Below are positions 41,727 to 49,907 of a stretch of 64,000 bases of DNA, piece after piece; positions within the stretch are counted from its first letter, which is position 1, and each line of letters starts with the position of its first letter. Origin of the DNA: Testudinibacter aquarius (GTDB lineage: Bacteria > Pseudomonadota > Gammaproteobacteria > Enterobacterales > Pasteurellaceae); assembly GCF_004342725.1 (NCBI RefSeq), contig NZ_SMCP01000006.1:1-64000 (forward strand), read 5' to 3'. The translations under genes and the position numbers were made by a program. The notes under the pieces are model-generated. The model ran no database searches. It was not told the DNA's origin and worked only from the letters and a program-made list of their open reading frames with translations.

Positions 41727-43463
41727 CTACTTCATTTCTGCACTACGTTTTAGCAGGTAGCCGATAGTAAAGATGGTCAGGGCACAGCAAAGATAGAGCA
41801 GCCTTCCCCACAACGGATTTGGAATTAAAATCATCAAGCTCAGACCCGCTGCCATATAGGTAACCAGTGTACCTAATTTTTTGCGTTGCATCCGGTCAAC
41901 GATATCTTGTCCGTCTTCAGCAACGCATTCGGTATCCACATCGTTAAAAAAGGCGGCAGTTGTCGCTTTATGTGGATCATTTTCTGCTTTATAGAACAGA
42001 GTGGTCAAGCAGAAGAAACCGGCGGTAAAGAATAGGTGGGCAGCAATGGTAATGATGATTTTAAGTTCGGAAATTTCACGACCGGTTAAGTTGTCAACGC
42101 CAAACCAGCCGGCAACCCATTGAGGAGTGAAGACTTTTACCACCGACCAAGAAACCAACATTCCCACCACAACTGTTGCCCAAGGCGCCCATTTTGGTGT
42201 TTTGCGAATGATGATGCCTAAGAATAACGGCACTAAAATTGGCGATTGTAATAAGGTGGCAACCTGCATCATCAAATCAAATAAACTGAGGTGTTTTAAT
42301 GAGTTGAAGAACTGTGCCATTAAGATAACCAAGATACCATTGACAATGCAAACCAATTGACCGGCGCGCAGCAGTTCTTTATCGTCAGCTTGTCCTTTAC
42401 GGATAATCGGGGCATAGAAACTGCGGACAAAAATACCGGAGTTGCGATTCAAGGCAGAGTCCATTGAGGACATGGTGGCGGCAAATAGCCCAGCCATCAG
42501 TAATCCGACGGTACCCAACGGCATCGCATTACGGGCAAACACTAAATAAACAGCATCAGCGGCTTTGTTGCCTAATTGTGGATATTCTGCGGCGGCATTC
42601 GGATAGATAATGGCGGAAACCCATGGCGGAATAAACCAAATAGCGGTTCCAAACAGCATCAACACTAAAGCGAGAATTGCAGCTTTACTGGCATTTTTAG
42701 AATCTTTGGCGTTTAAGAAGCGGTAAGATTCCTGCATATTGTTGATACTTTGCAACTGTTTGACTACAAAAAACAGGAAAGTACAGACAATCAGCAGTGG
42801 ATAATTCATATCCGGGCCCATTACAAAGCTGCCCGGAAACTCGCGTACGATTTCTCCGGGACCGCCGATCATCACCAAGGCAACCACAGCACAGGCGATC
42901 GAAATCACGGCTACCACCAACATTTGGATAAAGTCCGATGCCACAACCCCCCAAGCACCGCTGAGTAACGAAACTAATAATACTACAGCACCGGTAACAT
43001 AAATGGTGGTGATGATATCGGAATTAAACACCGCAGAAGCGAACACACCTAAGCCGTTTAACCAAACCCCGGCGTTAATTACGCTGAGTGGAATGATAAC
43101 CCAAGTGAAAAATTGTTCATTAACCGAACCAAAACGGCGTCCGACGGCTTCTGTTGGTGTATCGACCCGCATTTGTCTGAAGCGGCGGGCAAACCAAAAA
43201 TAAGCAAAAACATAAGCGACCATATTGCCGACGAACACTGCGATAACCGACATACCATCAGTGAATGCCTTTCCGGCGGCGCCGGTGAAAGTCCAAGCGG
43301 AGAATTGAGTCATAAATGCAGTGCCGCCAACCATCCACCACAGCATTTTACCACCGCCACGGAAGTAGTCGCTGGTGCTACTGCTCGCCATTTTTTTGAA
43401 AATCAGGCTGATGGCGGCAATTAAAATGAAATAACCGGCTATGACGATGTTATCAATATTCAT
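41727..43463 (-). CDS. Sodium:solute symporter, likely for unsaturated galacturonides
   Basis: A 578-residue SSS-family protein with about 13-14 hydrophobic segments. Landmarks: SDYFRGGGKMLWWMVGGTAFMTQFSAWTFTGAAGKAF near residues 30-66, and MAGLFAATMSSMDSALNRNSGIF near 330-352. Substrate is not readable from sequence; placement between pelX and ogl suggests uptake of digalacturonate-type products. The ATG at 43463 with GAGG upstream is chosen over an extension of 25 atypical residues. A KdgR-like box lies about 70 bp upstream. Confidence 0.85.
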   Translation of the reverse strand: MNIDNIVIAGYFILIAAISLIFKKMASSSTSDYFRGGGKMLWWMVGGTAFMTQFSAWTFTGAAGKAFTDGMSVIAVFVGNMVAYVFAYFWFARRFRQMRVDTPTEAVGRRFGSVNEQFFTWVIIPLSVINAGVWLNGLGVFASAVFNSDIITTIYVTGAVVLLVSLLSGAWGVVASDFIQMLVVAVISIACAVVALVMIGGPGEIVREFPGSFVMGPDMNYPLLIVCTFLFFVVKQLQSINNMQESYRFLNAKDSKNASKAAILALVLMLFGTAIWFIPPWVSAIIYPNAAAEYPQLGNKAADAVYLVFARNAMPLGTVGLLMAGLFAATMSSMDSALNRNSGIFVRSFYAPIIRKGQADDKELLRAGQLVCIVNGILVILMAQFFNSLKHLSLFDLMMQVATLLQSPILVPLFLGIIIRKTPKWAPWATVVVGMLVSWSVVKVFTPQWVAGWFGVDNLTGREISELKIIITIAAHLFFTAGFFCLTTLFYKAENDPHKATTAAFFNDVDTECVAEDGQDIVDRMQRKKLGTLVTYMAAGLSLMILIPNPLWGRLLYLCCALTIFTIGYLLKRSAEMK

Positions 43464-43532
43464 ATTTACCTCGGAACGTTGTTTTGATTTTTTAGAATCA
43501 TACAATATAAAAATGAAAAATAATGTGATAAT

Positions 43533-43555
43533 AATCAAAATTATGTTTTATTTTT
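43533..43555 (-). promoter_or_regulatory. Candidate KdgR box upstream of the symporter
   Basis: Read on the minus strand, the 23 bases contain ATAAAACATAATTTTG, matching the Erwinia/E. coli KdgR consensus (AAAAAAGAAACATTG then TTTCATTT) at about 16 of 23 positions. A kdgR gene is in the same locus. Binding is inferred. Confidence 0.45.
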
Positions 43556-43587
43556 ATAAAAATAAATTTCCACAATGTTTTTTTGAT

Positions 43588-43623
43588 GAAAAAAAGAGCT
43601 GAAAAATAGTATTAATCAGCTCT
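43588..43623 (-). terminator. Terminator of pelX
   Basis: AGAGCTGA and TCAGCTCT form an 8-bp stem; on the minus strand the stem is followed by a run of seven T. It lies just after the pelX stop codon and ends the kdgK-pelX unit. Confidence 0.75.
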
Positions 43624-43636
43624 AATAACTAAGTAA

Positions 43637-45871
43637 TCAATCAGTTAGCAAGGCTTGAACCGCTTTAGCTTCTTTCAAACCGGGAATCGTTTGTGAATAA
43701 TCGACTTTGGATAATTTTTGTAGTTCGTTTAGATACCGCACTTTTGCATTTTTTGCCGTTGTGGATAGTAAAAAGTCATTATTAATCATTTGATTACCAT
43801 TAACCACGTCAGGATACGGGCTTGGTTGGTAAAAACGGAATGATTGGTTATTGATAAATGTGCCTTGCAATGATGCTTTCTCATAGGGGCTTTTACGGAA
43901 CAGATAATTAAAACGTCGGTTGTCAATCGCCAGATTGTTTTCTAGCAATAGAGCGCCGGGGTTAAAATTATCGGTAAACCCGTCCATATTATTATGGAAA
44001 GCTAAGCTATTTTTAACAATATGGGCAACCGGAATGCCTTCGCCACCCAATTTGAATCCATTGCCGATGGAAGCACTCTTGCTTTGCACTTGTAAGGTTT
44101 GTCCGTTCATGAAAGCGATGGAGTCTAGAATAGTAACGACACCATTCGGCCCGTCTTCGACTTTATTGAACAGATCCCAGCCGTCATCAATATTGTGGTG
44201 GGAAATACAACGAATAAAGGTATTGCCGTCTCCGACCCGCATCTTGGCAGCAAAGCCGTCAGCGTTGATTTGTGATTTGTCCATGTTATTAAAACTAATA
44301 CTGTCTTTTACAATATTATGACTAGCCCACAAGGCACGTCCGACGCCTTCTGGTGAAGTAATTTGAAATCCGGTGTCCGGTGCACTATGGGTGGTGATGT
44401 TGCGAAATTCGTTATGGCTGCCCTGTACAATCAGACTGGCACCTGCAACTTCAATATTTTCAACATGCCAGAAACTGGCTTGGTGAAGTACCTCACCGAT
44501 AAACCGCACTTTTGCATTTTTCCCTTTGAGGGTTTTGTAAGCTTGTGCTGTTCCACTGCTTTGGCTTGGTAAAGTCAAAGCGGGGTAATCTCCGGCTTGT
44601 AAAAAGAGAGTACCACCCGGAGGCAGCCACTGAATGGCGGAAGTGAGATCCAAAGGTTTCTCCAATGTACCGTTGCCTTGTGAAGTGCCGTCTACTGCAA
44701 CATGTAGGTTCATTGGATCTTCTAAAAGAACCGAAGATTTGCGGACGGTAATCGTATTCTCTTGTGCTTCTTTTTCTCCTTGAGGAAGATCAGGTACAAA
44801 CCGCACTTTCACTTCTGCAGATGGCGTAGTAATACTTAATGCATGGCTAAAAAAATCACCGGCTTTGACGGTTACATTTTGCACTGCAATTTGATTATCC
44901 TGCCACAGACTGAAATACCCGTCATAATTTGCCCGAGCTTGGAAGGTATAGCTATCGCCGGTTGTAATGCTCGCAGAGGCTTGTGTCAGCAAAACCGGAA
45001 TTGATGGTGTAGAAAAGGAAGTTGGGCTTAAATCCGTTCCTTGAGTGATTTGTAGAGTGGCATCTTGAACCGAGATTTTGGCATTGCGAGAGGCAAAGAA
45101 ACCCAGATACTGTTTTTCCGGATTTTGCTGTGCCAGAATCCCCGGCGTTAATTTTTCTAACGTGATCTGTTGTTTGATTTCGCCCTGTTGGTAACCAAAA
45201 ATGAATTGCTGATCAGTCTTTTCCAAGGTTAAATGGAATGGAGATTTGCTTGAAAAATCAATTCCTTCAACATAATCTTGGCGATATATTCGATTGCCTG
45301 CGGTGCCCCACGGATCTTGTATGCCTTGACGATAAGTCGCATTAATATTGATTTTTCCATCGGCGTCGCGGCTGTGTGAACGGATAAAATTCATTACCAT
45401 ATTAGAGGCTGCGGGAAACTCTTCATAGCCAATCGGTTGCGGCACTTCGCGTGCTTTGCCTAAAATATCACGCACCATGATTCCCGCGCCTTCTTGTCGA
45501 TTGGGATTGGCTCCGGTTTCTGGTCCAAGTTGTTCAAGAGTGATGTTGGCTGACAGAATGAAATTGGTGTTTATCGGTAGTTCAGTATAATAAAATGTGA
45601 CTCCCTCGTGAGAATTGGCGAGCTTTCCGCCACGACTTTCAAGGGTAAAACTGGGTGCTAACGGACCGGGAGTAACCAGAGTTGCGTTGACCAACGTTTC
45701 ATTGGTACCAACTTTCTCCGGCAGAATTGTCGAGCCGAAATTTAAATCGGTGGATTGTCCAAAGGTGATACTTTGCCAAATAATCGGCGCTGGCGCCGAT
45801 GTTTTGCTCCATGTACTGAATGGAAACACTAAAATGGTAGCAGGCAGAATAAGATAAACTATTTTCTTCAT
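43637..45871 (-). CDS. pelX: Exported exo-pectate lyase (PL9, PelX-like)
   Basis: A 744-residue protein with a signal peptide (IVYLILPATILVFPFSTWS), so it acts outside the cytosol, probably in the periplasm. An N-terminal ~300-residue domain resembles that of exopolygalacturonate lyase PelX. The C-terminal right-handed parallel beta-helix shows PL9 features: GSHNEFRNITTH, ADGFAAKMRVGDGNTFIRCISHHNIDDGWDLFNK near 555-590 and AFHNNMDGFTDNFN. PelX releases unsaturated digalacturonate from chain ends, the substrate of Ogl. Probably co-transcribed with kdgK. Confidence 0.87.
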   Translation of the reverse strand: MKKIVYLILPATILVFPFSTWSKTSAPAPIIWQSITFGQSTDLNFGSTILPEKVGTNETLVNATLVTPGPLAPSFTLESRGGKLANSHEGVTFYYTELPINTNFILSANITLEQLGPETGANPNRQEGAGIMVRDILGKAREVPQPIGYEEFPAASNMVMNFIRSHSRDADGKININATYRQGIQDPWGTAGNRIYRQDYVEGIDFSSKSPFHLTLEKTDQQFIFGYQQGEIKQQITLEKLTPGILAQQNPEKQYLGFFASRNAKISVQDATLQITQGTDLSPTSFSTPSIPVLLTQASASITTGDSYTFQARANYDGYFSLWQDNQIAVQNVTVKAGDFFSHALSITTPSAEVKVRFVPDLPQGEKEAQENTITVRKSSVLLEDPMNLHVAVDGTSQGNGTLEKPLDLTSAIQWLPPGGTLFLQAGDYPALTLPSQSSGTAQAYKTLKGKNAKVRFIGEVLHQASFWHVENIEVAGASLIVQGSHNEFRNITTHSAPDTGFQITSPEGVGRALWASHNIVKDSISFNNMDKSQINADGFAAKMRVGDGNTFIRCISHHNIDDGWDLFNKVEDGPNGVVTILDSIAFMNGQTLQVQSKSASIGNGFKLGGEGIPVAHIVKNSLAFHNNMDGFTDNFNPGALLLENNLAIDNRRFNYLFRKSPYEKASLQGTFINNQSFRFYQPSPYPDVVNGNQMINNDFLLSTTAKNAKVRYLNELQKLSKVDYSQTIPGLKEAKAVQALLTD

Positions 45872-45928
45872 GGCTTTTTCCTTTTATGTTCCTTTATATC
45901 GTGACGACTATAGCCGAAGTTAGCGATA

Positions 45929-46858
45929 TTATGATGAGAGCAGCGGCATAAACTCCTTATCAATAATCGCACCTCGATGTTGAATCACTGTGCCGGCGAG
46001 TTGGTGTCCGGCAAGGATGGCTTCAGGAATACTGGCGTTGTTAAGTCGGGCGGCGAGGTAAGCGGCGCTGAAAGAGTCGCCGGCGGCGGTGGTGTCGATG
46101 ATATTATCGATTTTCTGCGGTGCCAGTTCGTGGCGTGATTGTGGCGTAACCACAATGCAACTGTCGGCGCCGCGTTTGATCACAACTTCTTGCACTCCGA
46201 GTGCCAAAGTGCGGTCGATTGCTTGTGCTTCGTGTTGATCGCGATACAGCTGCACTTCGTCATCGAAAGTGAGAAAAGCCATATCGGTCAAGGATAAAAT
46301 CGCACGGTAGGCTTGTTGTGCCTTGGTGCTATTTTCCCATAACGCCGGGCGGTAGTTGTTGTCGAAGGCGATGTGGCAACCGCACTTTTTGCAAGCACTC
46401 AGAACCGTGAACAGTTTTTCCAGACAATCGTCCGGCAGGATTGCCAAACTGATGCCGCTTAGGTAAATCCATTGGTAAGTGCTTAATTTTTGCGTGAGTT
46501 CATCAGCGCTGATATGGCGCAGCCAGTAGCGTGCGGCAGAATCATTGCGCCAGTAGTGGAAGCTGCGCTCTCCGTCGTCACGGGTTTCGATGGCATATAA
46601 ACCGGGCAGTTTCTGCGGCAGTTCAAACACCAACTCAGTATTGATTGCTTCAGCTGCCCACGCCGCCAACATATTTTGGCTGAAGCCGTCGCGTCCGACA
46701 CCAGTAACATAAGCAGTTTGATTTCCAGTGCGTTGGGTCAGTCTTGAGAAGTAAAGTGCGGTATTCAGCGTGTCGCCGCCGAATCCTTGTCGATAGTGTT
46801 GACCGCACTTTTGCAGTTCAACCATGCATTCGCCAATCACGGCAAGATTATTTTTCAT
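45929..46858 (-). CDS. kdgK: 2-dehydro-3-deoxygluconokinase
   Basis: A 309-residue PfkB/ribokinase-family kinase that phosphorylates KDG to KDPG. Landmarks: LAVIGECMVELQ at the N-terminus, GFGGDTLNTALYFSRL near residues 25-40, and the PfkB signature DTTAAGDSFSAAYLAARL near 258-275 with the catalytic Asp. The ATG at 46858 matches the family start; one seven codons earlier is possible. pelX follows after 57 bp. A terminator separates it from dhuI upstream. Confidence 0.92.
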   Translation of the reverse strand: MKNNLAVIGECMVELQKCGQHYRQGFGGDTLNTALYFSRLTQRTGNQTAYVTGVGRDGFSQNMLAAWAAEAINTELVFELPQKLPGLYAIETRDDGERSFHYWRNDSAARYWLRHISADELTQKLSTYQWIYLSGISLAILPDDCLEKLFTVLSACKKCGCHIAFDNNYRPALWENSTKAQQAYRAILSLTDMAFLTFDDEVQLYRDQHEAQAIDRTLALGVQEVVIKRGADSCIVVTPQSRHELAPQKIDNIIDTTAAGDSFSAAYLAARLNNASIPEAILAGHQLAGTVIQHRGAIIDKEFMPLLSS

Positions 46859-46886
46859 TGGTTTGTTTCCATATTGCAAAAATAAT

Positions 46887-46919
46887 AAAAAGCCAACGTA
46901 TTGGGATAGTCGGCTTTTT
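46887..46919 (-). terminator. Terminator after dhuI
   Basis: AAAAAGCCAAC and GTCGGCTTTTT pair as an 11-bp stem with one mismatch; on the minus strand it is followed by TTTTTATTATTTTT. It ends the kduD-kdgF-dhuI unit before kdgK. Confidence 0.75.
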
Positions 46920-46927
46920 GAGAGGGA

Positions 46928-47569
46928 TTATCGGTTCAAAATATCACGCACAAAGGCTTCGATTTCTTTGTCTTGCCCATGTTCAAACAAGCACTGTTGA
47001 AAACGTTCGCCGCTGACCGCGGTTTTGATCAGCTCTGGATCGATTGCGCGCAAGCCGTCTAAATAATGTTCTTTCAGCACTGCGGCTTTGACTTGATTTA
47101 AGAGACCGGCGTTTCTGACTTGTGGCTCTTTACGGTCGAGTGGATAGCCTTCGCCTTTTACACCGGTAAAGGCTTTTTCAAACATATAACGTACGTTCAG
47201 TTCCGCCCCCCAACCGAAGCCTTTGGCAAAAGCCAGTGCTAAGGCGTTGCCGTTATTGATTTGGGCAAACAAGAAAGCATCGGTCGGATCGAGGCAGTAA
47301 CCGCAGACCACGCCGGGATGCAAATTGAGTGACATCATGGCACCTTGTCCGGTGCCACAGCCTGTCACCACGAAATCGACGGCTTTTGAATTCAGTAAAA
47401 TACTAGCCATAATGCCGAGGTGAATGTAGGTTAGATGATGATCGTTTTCATCACTCATGCCGACGTTGAACACCGGATAGCCTTTTGCGTCGGCAACCGC
47501 TTTCAACTCTTTTAAAATAATCGGATTTTTGGCGGCTTGGCTGTTTTCCATCATTAATGCAATTTTCAT
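46928..47569 (-). CDS. DhuI-type isomerase of the RpiB/LacAB family (5-keto-4-deoxyuronate isomerase)
   Basis: A 213-residue protein of the RpiB/LacA/LacB fold: MKIALMMENSQAAKN, VVTGCGTGQGAMMSLNLHPGVVCGYCLDPTDAFLFAQINNGNALALAFAKGFGWGAELN near residues 68-125. It resembles streptococcal DhuI, which converts 4-deoxy-5-hexosulose-uronate to 3-deoxy-2,5-hexodiulosonate, the same step as KduI. Lying between kdgF and kdgK with no kduI in the locus, it most likely fills that step. The assignment is by similarity recalled from memory and context. Confidence 0.82.
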   Translation of the reverse strand: MKIALMMENSQAAKNPIILKELKAVADAKGYPVFNVGMSDENDHHLTYIHLGIMASILLNSKAVDFVVTGCGTGQGAMMSLNLHPGVVCGYCLDPTDAFLFAQINNGNALALAFAKGFGWGAELNVRYMFEKAFTGVKGEGYPLDRKEPQVRNAGLLNQVKAAVLKEHYLDGLRAIDPELIKTAVSGERFQQCLFEHGQDKEIEAFVRDILNR

Positions 47570-47589
47570 ATCAGTATTTCCTATATTAT

Positions 47590-47925
47590 TTAAATAAAGT
47601 CTTTTCTCATCGGGGTAAAATTATCCAGCAGCACGCCGGCTTGCAAGCAGCGGCAGCCGTGCATGATGTTGGGTTGTTTATATAAAACATCTCCGGCTGT
47701 GACAATTTGAGTTTGCTCGCCGATGGTAAATTCAAATTCGCCGCACAGAACATAGGTCAGTTGTTCGTGCGGGTGGCTGTGCATAGCACCAACGGCACCT
47801 TGTTCGAAATGCACTTCTACCGCCATTATATTTTCGCTGTAGGCTAAAATTTTACGTTTCACGCCATTACCTAAATCTTCAAGTTTAAGCGTATCGGCAT
47901 GAATAAAATTGCAATCTTTCGACAT
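47590..47925 (-). CDS. kdgF: KdgF cupin, unsaturated uronate linearisation
   Basis: A 111-residue single-domain cupin. The metal-binding motif is HSHPHEQLTYVLCGEFEF near residues 48-65, followed by PNIMHGCRCLQ near 88-98. KdgF speeds ring opening of 4,5-unsaturated galacturonate to 5-keto-4-deoxyuronate after Ogl. The ATG at 47925 has AGGAG upstream; 30 extra upstream codons overlap kduD and are rejected. Part of kduD-kdgF-dhuI. Confidence 0.88.
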   Translation of the reverse strand: MSKDCNFIHADTLKLEDLGNGVKRKILAYSENIMAVEVHFEQGAVGAMHSHPHEQLTYVLCGEFEFTIGEQTQIVTAGDVLYKQPNIMHGCRCLQAGVLLDNFTPMRKDFI

Positions 47926-47933
47926 ATCGGCTC

Positions 47934-48695
47934 CTATCTCGCCAACCAACCACCATCGACGGCAATGGTGTAGCCGTTGATATAATCGGCTGCGCATGAG
48001 GCTAAAAATACGCAAGGGCCGGCAACATCACTCGGCGTTCCCCAGCGCCCGGCGGGAATGCGATCTAAAATTTCTTTACTGCGCTCGCCATCGCTTCTTA
48101 AGGCGGCGGTATTGTCGGTTGCCATGTAGCCCGGTGCAATCGCGTTGACATTAATATTGTGTTTTGCCCATTCATTCGCCATGGCTCGGGTGATCCCCAT
48201 GACCGCACTTTTTGAGGCGGTATAAGACGGCACGCGAATTCCGCCTTGGAAAGAGAGCATCGATGCAATATTAATAATCTTGCCGCCGTGTCCTTGTGCG
48301 ATAAACTGCTTGGCAACCGCTTGTGACAGGAAAAACACGGTTTTCAAATTGATATTGATCACCTCATCCCAATTTTGCTCGCTGAAATCAATGGCATCTT
48401 CACGGCGGATAATTCCGGCATTGTTGACTAAAATGTCGATTTTGCCAAACGCGGCAGTGGCTTTTTCGACAATTGACGGAATGCTGTCCTGTTGCATCAA
48501 GTTGGCTTGAATATTGATGAATTGGCGTCCGGTGGCTTCGATTTTTTGCCGAGTTTCGTTCGGCTCGCTCAAATTAACCCCGACGATATCACAGCCGGCT
48601 TGAGCCAAACCCAGTGCCATGCCTTGCCCCAACCCGGTATTGCAACCGGTAATCAAGGCGACTTTTCCTTCTAGGCTGAATGAATTCATAAACAT
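47934..48695 (-). CDS. kduD: 2-dehydro-3-deoxy-D-gluconate 5-dehydrogenase
   Basis: A 253-residue short-chain dehydrogenase. NAD-binding TGCNTGLGQGMALGLAQAGCDIVG near residues 17-40, NNAGIIRRED near 90-99, the catalytic SYTASK (Tyr ~156, Lys ~160), and the C-terminus YINGYTIAVDGGWLAR. It reduces 3-deoxy-2,5-hexodiulosonate to KDG and matches E. coli KduD closely. AAGGAGATAACCAC precedes the ATG at 48695. First gene of its unit, divergent from kdgR. Confidence 0.96.
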   Translation of the reverse strand: MFMNSFSLEGKVALITGCNTGLGQGMALGLAQAGCDIVGVNLSEPNETRQKIEATGRQFINIQANLMQQDSIPSIVEKATAAFGKIDILVNNAGIIRREDAIDFSEQNWDEVININLKTVFFLSQAVAKQFIAQGHGGKIINIASMLSFQGGIRVPSYTASKSAVMGITRAMANEWAKHNINVNAIAPGYMATDNTAALRSDGERSKEILDRIPAGRWGTPSDVAGPCVFLASCAADYINGYTIAVDGGWLAR

Positions 48696-48993
48696 GTGGT
48701 TATCTCCTTTCGTATTATATTTTGCTGAATGTCTGAGAGTTGCATTTGCATTGAAATCTCTCTGTTGCGACTACTATACAAAAAACAAATACAACATGCA
48801 ATTTTTTTGAAAAGATGTTTTATATTTTTATAATGATTGTTTTGGAAGTCAGTTGACGCGAAAGTTTCAGTAGGAAAACGCTGGAATTTGCTTTTTATAA
48901 AAAGCAATTTTAAAAAAAATGGTTTTTTCTGAATTTTCTTTCTATAATCCAGTAGCAAACATCAATAAACCCTACATAACGCGAGAGAAATTT
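48696..48993. other. Divergent kduD-kdgR intergenic region
   Basis: An AT-rich 298-bp region with no supported gene. It holds the kduD ribosome site, a candidate KdgR box at 48805-48827, and a degenerate look-alike of the repeat end (CAAACATCAATAAACCCT near 48957). It should carry the promoters for both directions. Confidence 0.5.
48805..48827 (-). promoter_or_regulatory. Candidate KdgR box upstream of kduD
   Basis: On the minus strand the core AAAACATCTTTTCA matches the KdgR core AAACATTGTTTCA closely (about 15 of 23 over the full consensus). It is ~110 bp before the kduD start, between kduD and kdgR. Binding by the adjacent KdgR is inferred. Confidence 0.5.
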
Positions 48994-49791
48994 ATGGAAA
49001 AAGATACTCAGCCGGACTCTGTTTCTTCGGTTTTAAAAGTTTTTGGCATTTTGGAAGCATTGGCGGAGCAGAAAGAGATCGGGATTACCGATCTGGCACA
49101 GCGCTTGATGATGTCTAAAAGTACTACCTATCGCTTTTTGCAAACCATGAAAACATTGGGATTTGTTTCGCAGCAAGGGGAGAGTGACAAATATGGATTG
49201 ACGCTGAAACTGTTTGAGTTGGGCGCCAAATCGTTGGAGTATGTAGATCTGATCAGCTTGGCGGATAAAGAGATGCGGGTTATTTCGGAACAAACCAACG
49301 AAGCCCTGCATTTAGGCGCATTGGACGGCACAGAAATTGTGTATCTGCATAAAATTGATTCCGGTTACAACTTACGCATGCAATCACGTATCGGAAGACG
49401 TAACCCACTTTACAGCACCGCAATCGGCAAAGTGCTGCTGTCGGATTACAGCGACGCAGAAGTGCAAAAAGTGTTGCAACCGGTCGAATTTGTGAAACAT
49501 ACCGCCAAAACCCTGGAGAATGTCGAACAGTTGCAACAGGCTTTGCTGCAAGTGCGGTCACAACATTATGCAGAAGATAACGAAGAGCAAGAACCGGGCT
49601 TGCGTTGTATTGCCGCACCAATCTATAACCGTTTTGGACGGATCATCGCCGGGTTATCAATTTCTCTGCCAACGATTCGTTTTGAAGAGGATAAACTACA
49701 GCACTTGGTTGGTCTGTTGCAACAGGCAGGGAAAAACATTTCCGAACAGTTAGGTTTCCACGACTACCCATCCACGACCACCGATAAGTGA
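48994..49791 (+). CDS. kdgR: IclR-family repressor KdgR
   Basis: A 265-residue regulator closely resembling enterobacterial KdgR. N-terminal winged helix: QPDSVSSVLKVFGILEAL, then GITDLAQRLMMSKSTTYRFLQTMKTLGFV near residues 32-60. The C-terminal IclR effector domain has LHLGALDGTEIVYLHKIDS, RIGRRNPLYSTAIGKVLL and EDNEEQEPGLRCIAAPI. In relatives it represses pectin genes until bound by KDG. It is divergent from the operon it should control. Start at 48994; the upstream extension is rejected. Confidence 0.95.
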   Translation: MEKDTQPDSVSSVLKVFGILEALAEQKEIGITDLAQRLMMSKSTTYRFLQTMKTLGFVSQQGESDKYGLTLKLFELGAKSLEYVDLISLADKEMRVISEQTNEALHLGALDGTEIVYLHKIDSGYNLRMQSRIGRRNPLYSTAIGKVLLSDYSDAEVQKVLQPVEFVKHTAKTLENVEQLQQALLQVRSQHYAEDNEEQEPGLRCIAAPIYNRFGRIIAGLSISLPTIRFEEDKLQHLVGLLQQAGKNISEQLGFHDYPSTTTDK

Positions 49792-49846
49792 GTTTATCCT
49801 AGTCAGGTTAGGACTTCACACAGAGGCTATTTATACTGTAGCTTGT

Positions 49847-49887
49847 CAACCGCACTTTTAAATCAATTGATTATAAAAGTGCGGTTG
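49847..49887. terminator. Paired uptake signals between kdgR and nagE
   Basis: CAACCGCACTTTTA and TAAAAGTGCGGTTG form a perfect 14-bp stem with a 13-base loop, between convergent kdgR and nagE. Confidence 0.7.
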
Positions 49888-49907
49888 CACCCGTTAACAA
49901 TAGCGAT

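Noticed and set aside
48957-48974. CAAACATCAATAAACCCT near kdgR as another copy of the repeat end
   Set aside because: It differs at several positions from CAAACATCAACAGACCCT and has no partner end nearby; chance similarity in AT-rich sequence is likely.
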